DNA of 64,000 bases from Rhodopirellula baltica. Lineage in GTDB: Bacteria > Planctomycetota > Planctomycetia > Pirellulales > Pirellulaceae. How positions within the stretch are numbered: position 1 is the first letter of the stretch; every line of letters begins with the position of its first letter. This document shows, piece after piece, positions 9,885-18,395 of the stretch. Location of the stretch: positions 28,319-92,318 of the forward strand of contig PPHI01000038.1 of NCBI GenBank assembly GCA_002901265.1, given 5' to 3'. The notes under the pieces are model-generated. The model worked only from the letters and a program-made list of their open reading frames with translations, ran no database searches and was not told where the DNA came from. The translations under genes and the position numbers were made by a program.

Positions 9885-12800
9885 ATGTCAACGACTATCA
9901 ATAACGGACCTCCCGGTGGCTCCCCGCCCTCGAGTTTCATGAACGTCGCGGGTGAATTGAACCCGGTCACGCAGCGCGGGTTAAATCGCTTTCGTCGTCG
10001 GCGCAATTTGTTGTTGGTGCTACGCGGCATCGGTATCGCGATTCTTACGTTCCTGTCGACGGTCATGCTGGTCGCCTTGCTTGACTACTTCCTCTTTGTC
10101 AGCGACATCGCACTTTGGACTTGTGGGGCGGTGATCTACTTCACCACGGCAGTCGTCGTGTGGTTCTCCGCGATTCGCCCTATTCGTCAAAGGGACGAAC
10201 TTGAACTAGCAAAGCAACTTGGCGAGTTTTCCCCTGGCCTGAAAGAGGATTTACTTTCCGCCGTAGAGCTATCAGACCCTGACCATTCCAACGGCTCGAT
10301 CTACTTTCAGCGTGTGCTGCAAAACCGTGTCGCCCGACGCATCGCTGGACTCGAAGTCCAATCCGTCTTGCCGATTAAGCTCGTGAGACGTTGGATCTTG
10401 AGTGGTGCCAGTGTTCTGACGATTTGTTTAGCCTTTATGCTCATCCCTTCGGCGCAATTCGGCCGGCGACTCGCACGCGCTGCGTTGCCGGGGATTGTGA
10501 TCGAACGAGCCTCGCAAACGCGAGTCAGCATCGAAGCGCCAAGTCCTGCTTCAAAATATGTCGCTCAAGGCGATGCTGTCGCAGTGATCGTTTCGATCGA
10601 GCGACTCGGAAACGCCGATGTTCTGCTCCAATGGCGTGACCCGGACGGCAATTCAGGCGAATCGACCATGACGCCCCGACTGTCACCGTCGATGCTCGGC
10701 TACGCGTCTCCCGACGAATCGGCCGAATTAGCAAATGACCAATCGGTTCCTTCCGAACAATACTCCGCAAACCTATCGGTCGGATCGACCCCGATCGAGT
10801 ATCGAGTACTTGCCGGTGACGCCATCACGCGGTGGCATCGCTTGACACCGCTGCCACGTCCCAAGGTGATTCAATTCGAAAAGCTCTACCATCTTCCGGA
10901 ATACGCTGAGCTTACCGATCGAACTTCGGTCGAAGAACACGGCGACCTCAAAGCGTTGCAAGATACGACTGCGGAGGTCACTGTCACCTTTGATCAGCCT
11001 GTCCAGTTCGCTGCGATTCGCTACGGCGTCCGCGGCAGCAAGACAATGATGGAGCCAGTGGACGAGGCGGGAACACGGTTCAAGACATCGGTCTCAATTA
11101 AAACGTCTGGGCAGTATCAGATCGAAGCCGAAAGTAGCGTGAGCGGATTGGACAACCCGTTCGCCCCGATGAACTTGATCGTCCCAGTGCTGGATCTGAC
11201 ACCGATTGTGCGTTGGCAAACCGGTACCGAACTTAAACGATTGGTATCTTCGGTTGATGTCTTGGAGCTTCAGGCCCAAGTCACGGACGACTTACCACTC
11301 GACCAGGTTTTGCAAGAAGTAAAGGTCAACGGTGACGAAATCGAATCGTATCCGCTCGACTTGGATAGCCCCTCCCGCCAGCATGACCTGGCTTGGTCCT
11401 GGGACTTGATGCATCGACTTGGGGATTCTTCCCCTGAAAATCGCTTGAAGGCTGGTGATGTCGTTCGCACTCGTGTCGTCGCAATCGATCGCAAAGGCAA
11501 CCGTGCGATGTCGCCGGTGATCGAGTTGATGATCGCTGGCGAAGGATTCAATTCGGATCGTCATGCATTCTTGGATTCCCAAGCCGCTTACCAATCTTCA
11601 ATTCACGATTGGGCTGACGCTTGTCATGAACTTGCTGAAAAGTTGCGTGATGCAACTGAAAACCAACAACTGGAAAACTACGGCCAGTACCACGAACAGT
11701 GGTCAGAGCTGCAACGCAAGTCAACTGATCTGATTAAACAGTCACGGTTGGTTCTTGCCTCAACTGGAAATGACGCCAATGCCGCGGTCACCGAATTGGC
11801 AGCCAATGTGATCGTGGATATCGAGTTTCGGATCGAAGGCGTGTTTGTCGGCTTGAGCTTCATCCGCACACTCTCTGAGGACCGATGGGCGTCCGAACGG
11901 AAGGAAGCGTACGAGCGGCTTAAATCAGAAGCTGCCGATGCGATGAACCAGAGTCAACGCCTCTCAGAGCTATCACAAAATCGATTCGCCGCCGCGTTTC
12001 AATCGGCGATGTACTCGGACGTTCTGACACTGCAGCGGAACATCAGCGACATGGCTGAGAATTTGCCGGAAGAACGATTGGGGCGATACGTGGGGCTGCT
12101 TGCCGGACAGTTCGAAGAAGTTGATCGGTTGCTCGCCAAGTATGCCGAGCTCCTGCCAATGCAAACGGCGCAACATCTTTCAGGTCGCTGGAGCCCGTGG
12201 TCCCAGAGTTGGGCGATCCAACTGGACACGCTGATTCAGGAGAACGCGGAGCGCGACCAAGCGAATGCGGTCATCCAATCACTGAATGATCAAGCTTCCA
12301 ACAAGCCACAAGAAATGATCGACCACGGCGTCCACGACTCGATGATCCGGCTTCAACGCGATCTCTCTCGGGAACTGGGAAACCTCGCCACGCAAACCGA
12401 TCTCCTCCGTGATCGTGGGAATCAAATGCGACAGTCGTTGTCGGAATCGCAAAATACGCGTGATGCCGATCAAGCGACCAAACTTGCAGCCGACGTTCGT
12501 TGGAAACAACTACGCTTTGCCTCACAACAAGAACGCCTGACGGTGCGGACAGCAGGACGCGAAACACTCAGCCGCGTCAAAATGCATTCGGATCTTGAAT
12601 TTGCCTCCGACCTAAACCTGTACTCGCGCGCCGTAAAGAACGTGACACGAGAAGGATACGAGCCGTACAAGGACGAAACACCCGAGGTTGTATTGAACTC
12701 GATCTCCAGGGCGATCCGAGTGCTTGAAGCCTGCGCCGAACTACGCCAAGCCAAAAGCTCGATCGCGGCGATTCGTGAAGGCGAGCGTCAGCCGGATGGC

Positions 12801-15671
12801 GCCCCCGTGCGAAAAATCTATCACCCCATTTGGTTCCGGCACCAAGAGATCGTGCTCGAACTAGCGACAATTCACCTTCGCGATGCGGGCATCAACTGGG
12901 ACGAATACCTAGCGCCCATCGAACGCACACGACGTTCGGACGACTGGCGATCGGCGCAAGAGAAATTTGATCAGCGAGTTTGGCGTAACGAACCGTATCT
13001 CTCGGCGGTTGCACCGCTTGATGTCGTACTCGACGAACTCACTCGAACAGAACGGCAACTGAACGAACAACAGACGCAGGCACGTGAAACGCTGAAACGG
13101 TATGTACTAAGCCTTGTCGAACAAGCTCGTGAAGCGGCGGCGGCAGCCGATCGGGCGATCCAGGAGAACCCACAGCGTCAATCAGACAGCGACGAAGATT
13201 CCCAAAAGCCACTTCAAGCGATCGATCAAGCCAGCCGCAAAGCGACCGAAACGGTACAAAGCTTGATCGATGAAGCGAATACGGCCACGGTGTTGGACCA
13301 AGACCAACGTGAACGCGCTCGTGATGCGGATGCCGCTTCGGAATTGATTTCCAACGCTCTCCGCCAAACGCAACAATCCGCACGTCAAATTCAAGACGCC
13401 TCAACCGATCTGCAACGTCAGCGGGCTTTCGAAAAATCCGCCGACGACTTGGCATTGTTGAAACAGCGTTTATCAGAAACCGCGGAGCACTTTGAACGCT
13501 TGCAACGAGGCGAAGACTTTAGCGAAAGCCGTGAGCGACTTCGTCAGGATGCACAACAACTGAGTACGGCAAATCAGCTCTTAAACCGCTACAACGAAGC
13601 TGAAAAACTTGCACAAGCAGCGTCTCAAGACCCAAGGGAACTACTCAAGCAGCTTGAGCAAGAATTGCAACGGAACGAAGCGATGCAAGACTCGCTCAGT
13701 CATCTGGCTTCCGAAATCGTCGACGACGCGGCCAGACAATTACAACAGGCATCCAAGCTGGAAGCGGAGATTCAGCGGCGGCTGGAACAAGAGGATGACG
13801 CGTTTCAAGAGCGAAAGCAACAACAACGCATGCTGTTAGAGGAATTCGTCCAGCGAGCAGAGACATTGAGGGACCGTACGCTTTCCACCGCAGCATCCGC
13901 TGCAGGTTGGGGCAACGACGCCGACGCAAGACGGCTGCTTGAAGAAGCACGGCAAACGCTTGATGCCGCCGTAAAGGCTACCGAAACCGGCCGTCGGGGT
14001 GACGCGACGCTAGAGGAAATTCAGCAATCAGCCCGAGAACTTCGAAACCAGCTTGAGCGCGCTCGTCAGAGTACCGAACAGGCTTCGTCGCAAATGGAAC
14101 GGTCGTCTGAACGTGCGCTTCATCAGTCCGACGAAGCTCGCGATCGCGCCGCCGCGGACATGACGCGAAACGAAAACCAACTCCGCAATCAAGAACTGAA
14201 CGCACTCAACCAGCAACGCAATCGTTGGAATTCAAATGAAACGCAGGCGAACCAACGAATCAACCGAGCCCAAAAAACCATCCGTGAGGCAAACGAAGCA
14301 ATCACTCGCGAGCAAGAACGCCTACAAAGCGATCCCAACAACGAATGGCGAAAACAGGAGATCAGGCGGCAACAGGATCGGCTGCTTGAGGCCGAAAGAA
14401 CAGAAGAGCAAGCCAAAACCACCAAGGAGCTTGCACGGGATCGACGTAACCGGGCCAACGACCGAGCGTTGGCCATTAACACGCCGAAGGCAATCGAACT
14501 GACGAAACCGAATCCGGCTTCGGAACTAGGCCATTCGCTTTCCGATGACGCCATCGACCGGCTTCAACAACTCACCGCAGAGCTTGACCAATTGACACAA
14601 GCGGGCGACTTCGCCGATCAACTTCGCTCGGAACGAGGAACCGCAGAACGATTTGAGACGCAACAATCAGGCATCGACAGAGATGTTCGGCAATCGGCGG
14701 ACGACTTAATGCGTGCATCACGACACGAGCGTCGGCTGGGCAACGAACCTGTCGCCGAAAAGCTATCTAGTGCTTCACGTTCGGTCGAAAACAGTTCTGC
14801 CCGTGCTACCACAGAAGCCAACGAAAAATTGGTCCGTGCGGCAGACGAAAATTCGGTGACTCCGACGGCAAGCTCTGCCTTGTCGGAAGCCTCGCAACTC
14901 CTCGACAAACAATCGAAGGAACTAAAAGCCACGTTCTCTAGAGGAGACGCCGATCAGGATCAAGCTGCGTCAACGGAAATGCAATCGATGCCAAGCGCCG
15001 ATCCAAGCCAGATGGCCTCAACGAATCCGAACAGGCAACGCAATAGTCAAACGCCAGGTCAGTCGCCAAGGTCAGCTTCGCAATCCCAGTCACCGATCAG
15101 TCAAGCAAGCCCGGAGCAGATGGCCCAAACGCTCGATGAACTTGATCGAACACTTTCACGAAATGCTCAGTCTGGAAACAAGAACGCGGGTGAATCCGGC
15201 GGACAACCACAACCATCTTCCCAGGGCGCCTCTAACGGTGGCGATGCGAACCAGCAACAATCCGCACAAGCATCGTCTGGTTCTCAGTCGGGGCAAAACC
15301 AAAGCGGCGAGAATGCTACCGATGCCTCCGCAACGCTGGCGCAAATGCTCGACGCGCAGGCCCAACAAGCGGCAAAGGAACGAATGAGAAGTCTCGCGCA
15401 AGCCCAAGCGGGTCAGTCGCCAAATTCAAATCAAACAGGCAATCAGTCCAACGATCCGTTGTCGCAATCGGGAACAGGAGATCCGCCGGGCGGAAGTGAT
15501 GCGGTCGATGCCATCGATCAGGTCGAAGGCGGCGACTGGGGCGATCTTCGTGCACAAGGCGTGAAAGACGTCAACGAAGGTCCCGGCTCTAAAGTTCCGC
15601 GGAGCTATGCCGCTGAAGTGAAAGCGTATTTCAAGGCACTGGGCAAACGATCCGCAGAGGTGACCGAATGA
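9885..15671 (+). CDS. Giant membrane-anchored coiled-coil protein (DUF4175-like)
   Basis: About 1928 residues. Three hydrophobic helices lie near residues 45-71, 76-96 and 171-190, with the LAKQLGEFSPGLKEDLLSAV segment between them. A beta-rich, Ig-like region follows to ~residue 560. Residues ~570-1650 are mostly long Gln/Arg/Glu/Ala-rich coiled coil, and the last 250 residues are Ser/Gln-rich and disordered before a conserved-looking C-terminus ending in KAYFKALGKRSAEVTE. This layout matches large DUF4175-type membrane proteins encoded with VWA proteins. I use ATG at 9885, 23 bp after the preceding stop and behind AGGACG, not the in-frame 9828 start inside the previous gene. The function may be structural or a scaffold for the VWA proteins; that is inference. 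Confidence 0.82.
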   Translation: MSTTINNGPPGGSPPSSFMNVAGELNPVTQRGLNRFRRRRNLLLVLRGIGIAILTFLSTVMLVALLDYFLFVSDIALWTCGAVIYFTTAVVVWFSAIRPIRQRDELELAKQLGEFSPGLKEDLLSAVELSDPDHSNGSIYFQRVLQNRVARRIAGLEVQSVLPIKLVRRWILSGASVLTICLAFMLIPSAQFGRRLARAALPGIVIERASQTRVSIEAPSPASKYVAQGDAVAVIVSIERLGNADVLLQWRDPDGNSGESTMTPRLSPSMLGYASPDESAELANDQSVPSEQYSANLSVGSTPIEYRVLAGDAITRWHRLTPLPRPKVIQFEKLYHLPEYAELTDRTSVEEHGDLKALQDTTAEVTVTFDQPVQFAAIRYGVRGSKTMMEPVDEAGTRFKTSVSIKTSGQYQIEAESSVSGLDNPFAPMNLIVPVLDLTPIVRWQTGTELKRLVSSVDVLELQAQVTDDLPLDQVLQEVKVNGDEIESYPLDLDSPSRQHDLAWSWDLMHRLGDSSPENRLKAGDVVRTRVVAIDRKGNRAMSPVIELMIAGEGFNSDRHAFLDSQAAYQSSIHDWADACHELAEKLRDATENQQLENYGQYHEQWSELQRKSTDLIKQSRLVLASTGNDANAAVTELAANVIVDIEFRIEGVFVGLSFIRTLSEDRWASERKEAYERLKSEAADAMNQSQRLSELSQNRFAAAFQSAMYSDVLTLQRNISDMAENLPEERLGRYVGLLAGQFEEVDRLLAKYAELLPMQTAQHLSGRWSPWSQSWAIQLDTLIQENAERDQANAVIQSLNDQASNKPQEMIDHGVHDSMIRLQRDLSRELGNLATQTDLLRDRGNQMRQSLSESQNTRDADQATKLAADVRWKQLRFASQQERLTVRTAGRETLSRVKMHSDLEFASDLNLYSRAVKNVTREGYEPYKDETPEVVLNSISRAIRVLEACAELRQAKSSIAAIREGERQPDGAPVRKIYHPIWFRHQEIVLELATIHLRDAGINWDEYLAPIERTRRSDDWRSAQEKFDQRVWRNEPYLSAVAPLDVVLDELTRTERQLNEQQTQARETLKRYVLSLVEQAREAAAAADRAIQENPQRQSDSDEDSQKPLQAIDQASRKATETVQSLIDEANTATVLDQDQRERARDADAASELISNALRQTQQSARQIQDASTDLQRQRAFEKSADDLALLKQRLSETAEHFERLQRGEDFSESRERLRQDAQQLSTANQLLNRYNEAEKLAQAASQDPRELLKQLEQELQRNEAMQDSLSHLASEIVDDAARQLQQASKLEAEIQRRLEQEDDAFQERKQQQRMLLEEFVQRAETLRDRTLSTAASAAGWGNDADARRLLEEARQTLDAAVKATETGRRGDATLEEIQQSARELRNQLERARQSTEQASSQMERSSERALHQSDEARDRAAADMTRNENQLRNQELNALNQQRNRWNSNETQANQRINRAQKTIREANEAITREQERLQSDPNNEWRKQEIRRQQDRLLEAERTEEQAKTTKELARDRRNRANDRALAINTPKAIELTKPNPASELGHSLSDDAIDRLQQLTAELDQLTQAGDFADQLRSERGTAERFETQQSGIDRDVRQSADDLMRASRHERRLGNEPVAEKLSSASRSVENSSARATTEANEKLVRAADENSVTPTASSALSEASQLLDKQSKELKATFSRGDADQDQAASTEMQSMPSADPSQMASTNPNRQRNSQTPGQSPRSASQSQSPISQASPEQMAQTLDELDRTLSRNAQSGNKNAGESGGQPQPSSQGASNGGDANQQQSAQASSGSQSGQNQSGENATDASATLAQMLDAQAQQAAKERMRSLAQAQAGQSPNSNQTGNQSNDPLSQSGTGDPPGGSDAVDAIDQVEGGDWGDLRAQGVKDVNEGPGSKVPRSYAAEVKAYFKALGKRSAEVTE

Positions 15672-16777
15672 AACGTTTCAACCGCCGCTGCGTTTTCGGC
15701 ATGATGGGCGCATTGGCTTGCTCTCAAAAACCGAACTGGATATTCGCACAGGAGTCCGCACCAATCGATCAGCTTTACGTTGATGACGGACTTGATGAAG
15801 CATGCGATCGCGCAATCGACTATCTGCTCAGCAATCAGCGCACCGCCGATCACATTGCTGCCGGATCTATCACAGACCGCGGACACGAAGTCGCGTTGAC
15901 GTCGCTCGCAATTATGGCGATGGCATCCCTAGGCATTGAACCGTCCCAGCCCAACCGGCAAGGTCATGCGATGCGAGCAGCGATTGACTTTGTGCTTCGC
16001 GAGCATCATCAAACCGATGCCGGATACTTGGGATCGCACGACGGTTCCCGTATGTACGGACATGGGATCGCGACGTTGATGTTGACGGAGATGTTGGGAA
16101 TGGGCGCCAGTGAAGCTCAGAATCGTGCGATTCACGACCGACTCGAACAAGCCGTCCGACTAATTTTGGCATCGCAAGCGGTCCGTAAATCCCGGCGGCT
16201 ACAAGGTGGATGGCGTTACACGCCGGGATCAACTGAAAGCGACCTCTCGGTCTCCATTTGGCAACTGATGGCACTTCGATCCGCGAAGAATGACGGCTTG
16301 GATGTTCCTTCGGAGGCGATCGAAAGTGCCCTGGAGTACCTTCGCAATTCTTACACCGGACGATTCAGTGGTCCCGCCAGTACTGGTGGCGGATTTAGTT
16401 ACACCCCCGGTCAATCCCACCCCTCGTTCACGATGACTGCGGCTGGCTTGCTAGCGATGCAAGTCTGTGGACAATACGAAGCGGCAGAGGTTGCGGCAGC
16501 CGCGAACTGGTTAATGCAAAACCGTCCCAAAGTCAGTGAAAGGTATTTGTTCTATGGCTTGTATTACTATGCACAGGGCATGTACCAAGCCGGGGGCAAG
16601 TTCAATGACGAAGCGCGATCCGTTGTGGCATCACTACTGTTGCCCCGGCAACGACGTGACGGATCGTGGATGTCACCGAGTGGCGAGGAACGAAACGTCG
16701 GAATGGTTTACTCAACCTCACTTGCCGTACTCTCCCTTTCAGTACGCTATCACTATTTGCCGATCTATCAGCGATGA
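15668..16777 (+). CDS. Squalene-cyclase/prenyltransferase-fold protein, probably exported
   Basis: 369 residues built from alpha-alpha-barrel repeats of the prenyltransferase/squalene-oxidase type, for example the GHEVALTSLAIMAMASLG segment and the later FTMTAAGLLAMQVCGQYEA segment, with Gly-rich turns (GGWRYTPGS, GGGFSYTPGQ). The N-terminus MKRFNRRCVFGMMGALACS resembles a signal sequence with paired arginines. The DxDD motif of squalene-hopene cyclases is not seen, so an enzymatic terpene role is unlikely; a structural or binding role is more plausible. It is coupled by ATGA overlaps to the coiled-coil gene upstream and the deacetylase gene downstream. Homologous proteins accompany VWA clusters in planctomycetes; the role is unproven. 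Confidence 0.78.
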   Translation: MKRFNRRCVFGMMGALACSQKPNWIFAQESAPIDQLYVDDGLDEACDRAIDYLLSNQRTADHIAAGSITDRGHEVALTSLAIMAMASLGIEPSQPNRQGHAMRAAIDFVLREHHQTDAGYLGSHDGSRMYGHGIATLMLTEMLGMGASEAQNRAIHDRLEQAVRLILASQAVRKSRRLQGGWRYTPGSTESDLSVSIWQLMALRSAKNDGLDVPSEAIESALEYLRNSYTGRFSGPASTGGGFSYTPGQSHPSFTMTAAGLLAMQVCGQYEAAEVAAAANWLMQNRPKVSERYLFYGLYYYAQGMYQAGGKFNDEARSVVASLLLPRQRRDGSWMSPSGEERNVGMVYSTSLAVLSLSVRYHYLPIYQR

Positions 16778-17511
16778 CATCCATTCACACCGAAGGTCCC
16801 GAAGCAATCGGGCCCATCGATCCGCTCGACTTTTTAGTGATCGCACCGCACCCCGACGATGCCGAACTTGGAATGGGCGGAACGATTGCGAAAATGGTCG
16901 ACCAAGGAATGCGTGTCGGAATTCTTGATTTGACAACTGGTGAACCCACACCGCACGGCAGCGAAGCCATCCGCCGCGCAGAGACTGAAAAGGCAACGGA
17001 GATTCTTAGGCCTACTTGGCGTGGTAACGCGGGGCTTAAAAACCGCGAGCTACAGCATACCTTGGAAGCTCGGAAGCACATCGCCAGCTACTTTCGAATG
17101 CTGCGTCCGCGTTGGATTTTTGCTCCCTTCTTTCATGACGCCCATCCGGACCATGTCGCCGCAACGGAGATGATCGAAGCGGCGCGGTTTTATGCGAAGC
17201 TCTCGAAGTCAGACATGCCGGGTGAACGTTTTCATCCCGAACGTCTGTACTACTACTTTTGCATTCACCTTCGATTGGCGGTACAGCCGAGTTGGATCGT
17301 CGATATTTCGGAAACCTTCGATCGCAAACGAGAATCGATCAAGGCTTATGAAAGCCAGTTCATTACCGGCCGTCCGCAAGAACATCCAACCATGTTGGAC
17401 CGCCTTGAAACAGACGCCGCTTACTTCGGTAATCTGATCGCGCGACGATACGGTGAGCCCTTTGCCACGAAGGAGCCACTCGCGTTAAGTTCACTTCGCG
17501 ATGTGATCTAA
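16774..17511 (+). CDS. bshB1: PIG-L/LmbE deacetylase, BshB1-like
   Basis: 245 residues of the PIG-L (LmbE) zinc-dependent deacetylase family. The zinc/catalytic block APHPDDAELGMGG is near residue 24 and the second metal motif HPDH lies near residue 128. The LDFLVIAPHPDDAELG start and the GILDLTTGEPTPHG segment are closest to BshB1, which removes acetate from GlcNAc-malate in bacillithiol synthesis; no bshA or bshC gene is in the window, so the pathway role is inferred. ATG at 16774 is chosen because it overlaps the previous stop (ATGA); the 16666 in-frame start lies within the upstream gene. It is the last gene of the 4317-17511 operon. Confidence 0.82.
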   Translation: MTSIHTEGPEAIGPIDPLDFLVIAPHPDDAELGMGGTIAKMVDQGMRVGILDLTTGEPTPHGSEAIRRAETEKATEILRPTWRGNAGLKNRELQHTLEARKHIASYFRMLRPRWIFAPFFHDAHPDHVAATEMIEAARFYAKLSKSDMPGERFHPERLYYYFCIHLRLAVQPSWIVDISETFDRKRESIKAYESQFITGRPQEHPTMLDRLETDAAYFGNLIARRYGEPFATKEPLALSSLRDVI

Positions 17512-18149
17512 ACATTGAATGGTGCGGATAGCTCCGTGTTATCTGCATGAAAGTCGAAAAGTGTTTTCCGACATCAAGATTCGGGACCATGGACTCAAGT
17601 CGTTTTCTTCGAGGAAGTGTGTTTCGCATTCACGCATCGGTCGTTTCGCGTTAAAAAATAACGCCCTGTTGAAATGCCGTAAAAACGCATTCCCAAAAAG
17701 GATCGCGTCTCTCAAATGACCGTCGCCTGCCATCTCTCATTCGATGGCATCATTCAGACATCAGACGGTTCGAGTGGTAGACGGCTACTCCCCTCGTGAA
17801 GGTTGCCCCCAGGTTTGTGGAATTGATCTGCGAGTTGATAGCTTCGCGCTAAGATAGTTTTAATGCGAACGGCCATTGCCCGCTCATTGCGGGAGACAAG
17901 ACGTCACACTGCTTCCTTCGTAGACCCCCTCTCACAGAAACACGATCTGCTATGAAGGCGATTGATGAGATGGGGCACGAGAAGGTCAAAGTGATCAATG
18001 CATGTGATCACCGTTTCGCGAGTGGCACACGAATTCCAACGAAGTGACATTCATCGTCATCAAGGAGGAATTCAATTGCTGGGTTTTGCGGGAAAGTCGT
18101 GTTGGCGACTGACTCAAGTTCAGTTCAGTGAACAAAGAATTGCAAGGAA
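17512..18149. other. Intergenic region, no gene recognised
   Basis: About 640 bp separates the VWA operon from the signalling island. Short open frames occur (for example 17519-17719) but their translations have no recognisable motif and poor codon character. No tRNA, clear terminator hairpin or repeat was seen. The right half presumably holds the promoter for the small gene and sensor kinase that follow. Confidence 0.5.
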
Positions 18150-18395
18150 TTGGAACCGTTGACAACGCTCAAGCCACCTCAGCGAAAACCCGATGATTTG
18201 CTGCATAGCTGTCTGTATCGCGACCTCAATTTCGACTCGATTTCTCACTCCGATTCAATCATCGAGTCGGATTCGACACTCGACGTCGCGACCGCGGTTC
18301 AAGACGCTATCCAAGAAATCCGGCGACACTCGAAGGCACCGTCTTTTGTAGCAATCAACTCTGTCGATTGCGTCGCAGAAGGCTTCCTACCATGA
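18150..18395 (+). CDS. Small hypothetical protein coupled to the sensor kinase gene
   Basis: An 81-residue frame starting at TTG 18150 (or TTG 18159). It is acidic in the middle (Ser/Asp-rich), has no membrane segment, and matches no family I know. The reason to list it is position: its TGA stop overlaps the kinase start as ATGA (18392-18395), the same coupling used by well-supported genes in this window, and it keeps an open frame right up to that point. It may encode a small partner of the kinase or act as a translational leader. It could also be a chance frame; confidence is moderate to low. Confidence 0.4.
   Translation: MEPLTTLKPPQRKPDDLLHSCLYRDLNFDSISHSDSIIESDSTLDVATAVQDAIQEIRRHSKAPSFVAINSVDCVAEGFLP

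Noticed and set aside
17519..17719. Short frame after the deacetylase gene
   Set aside because: No recognisable composition or ribosome-binding site; likely chance.
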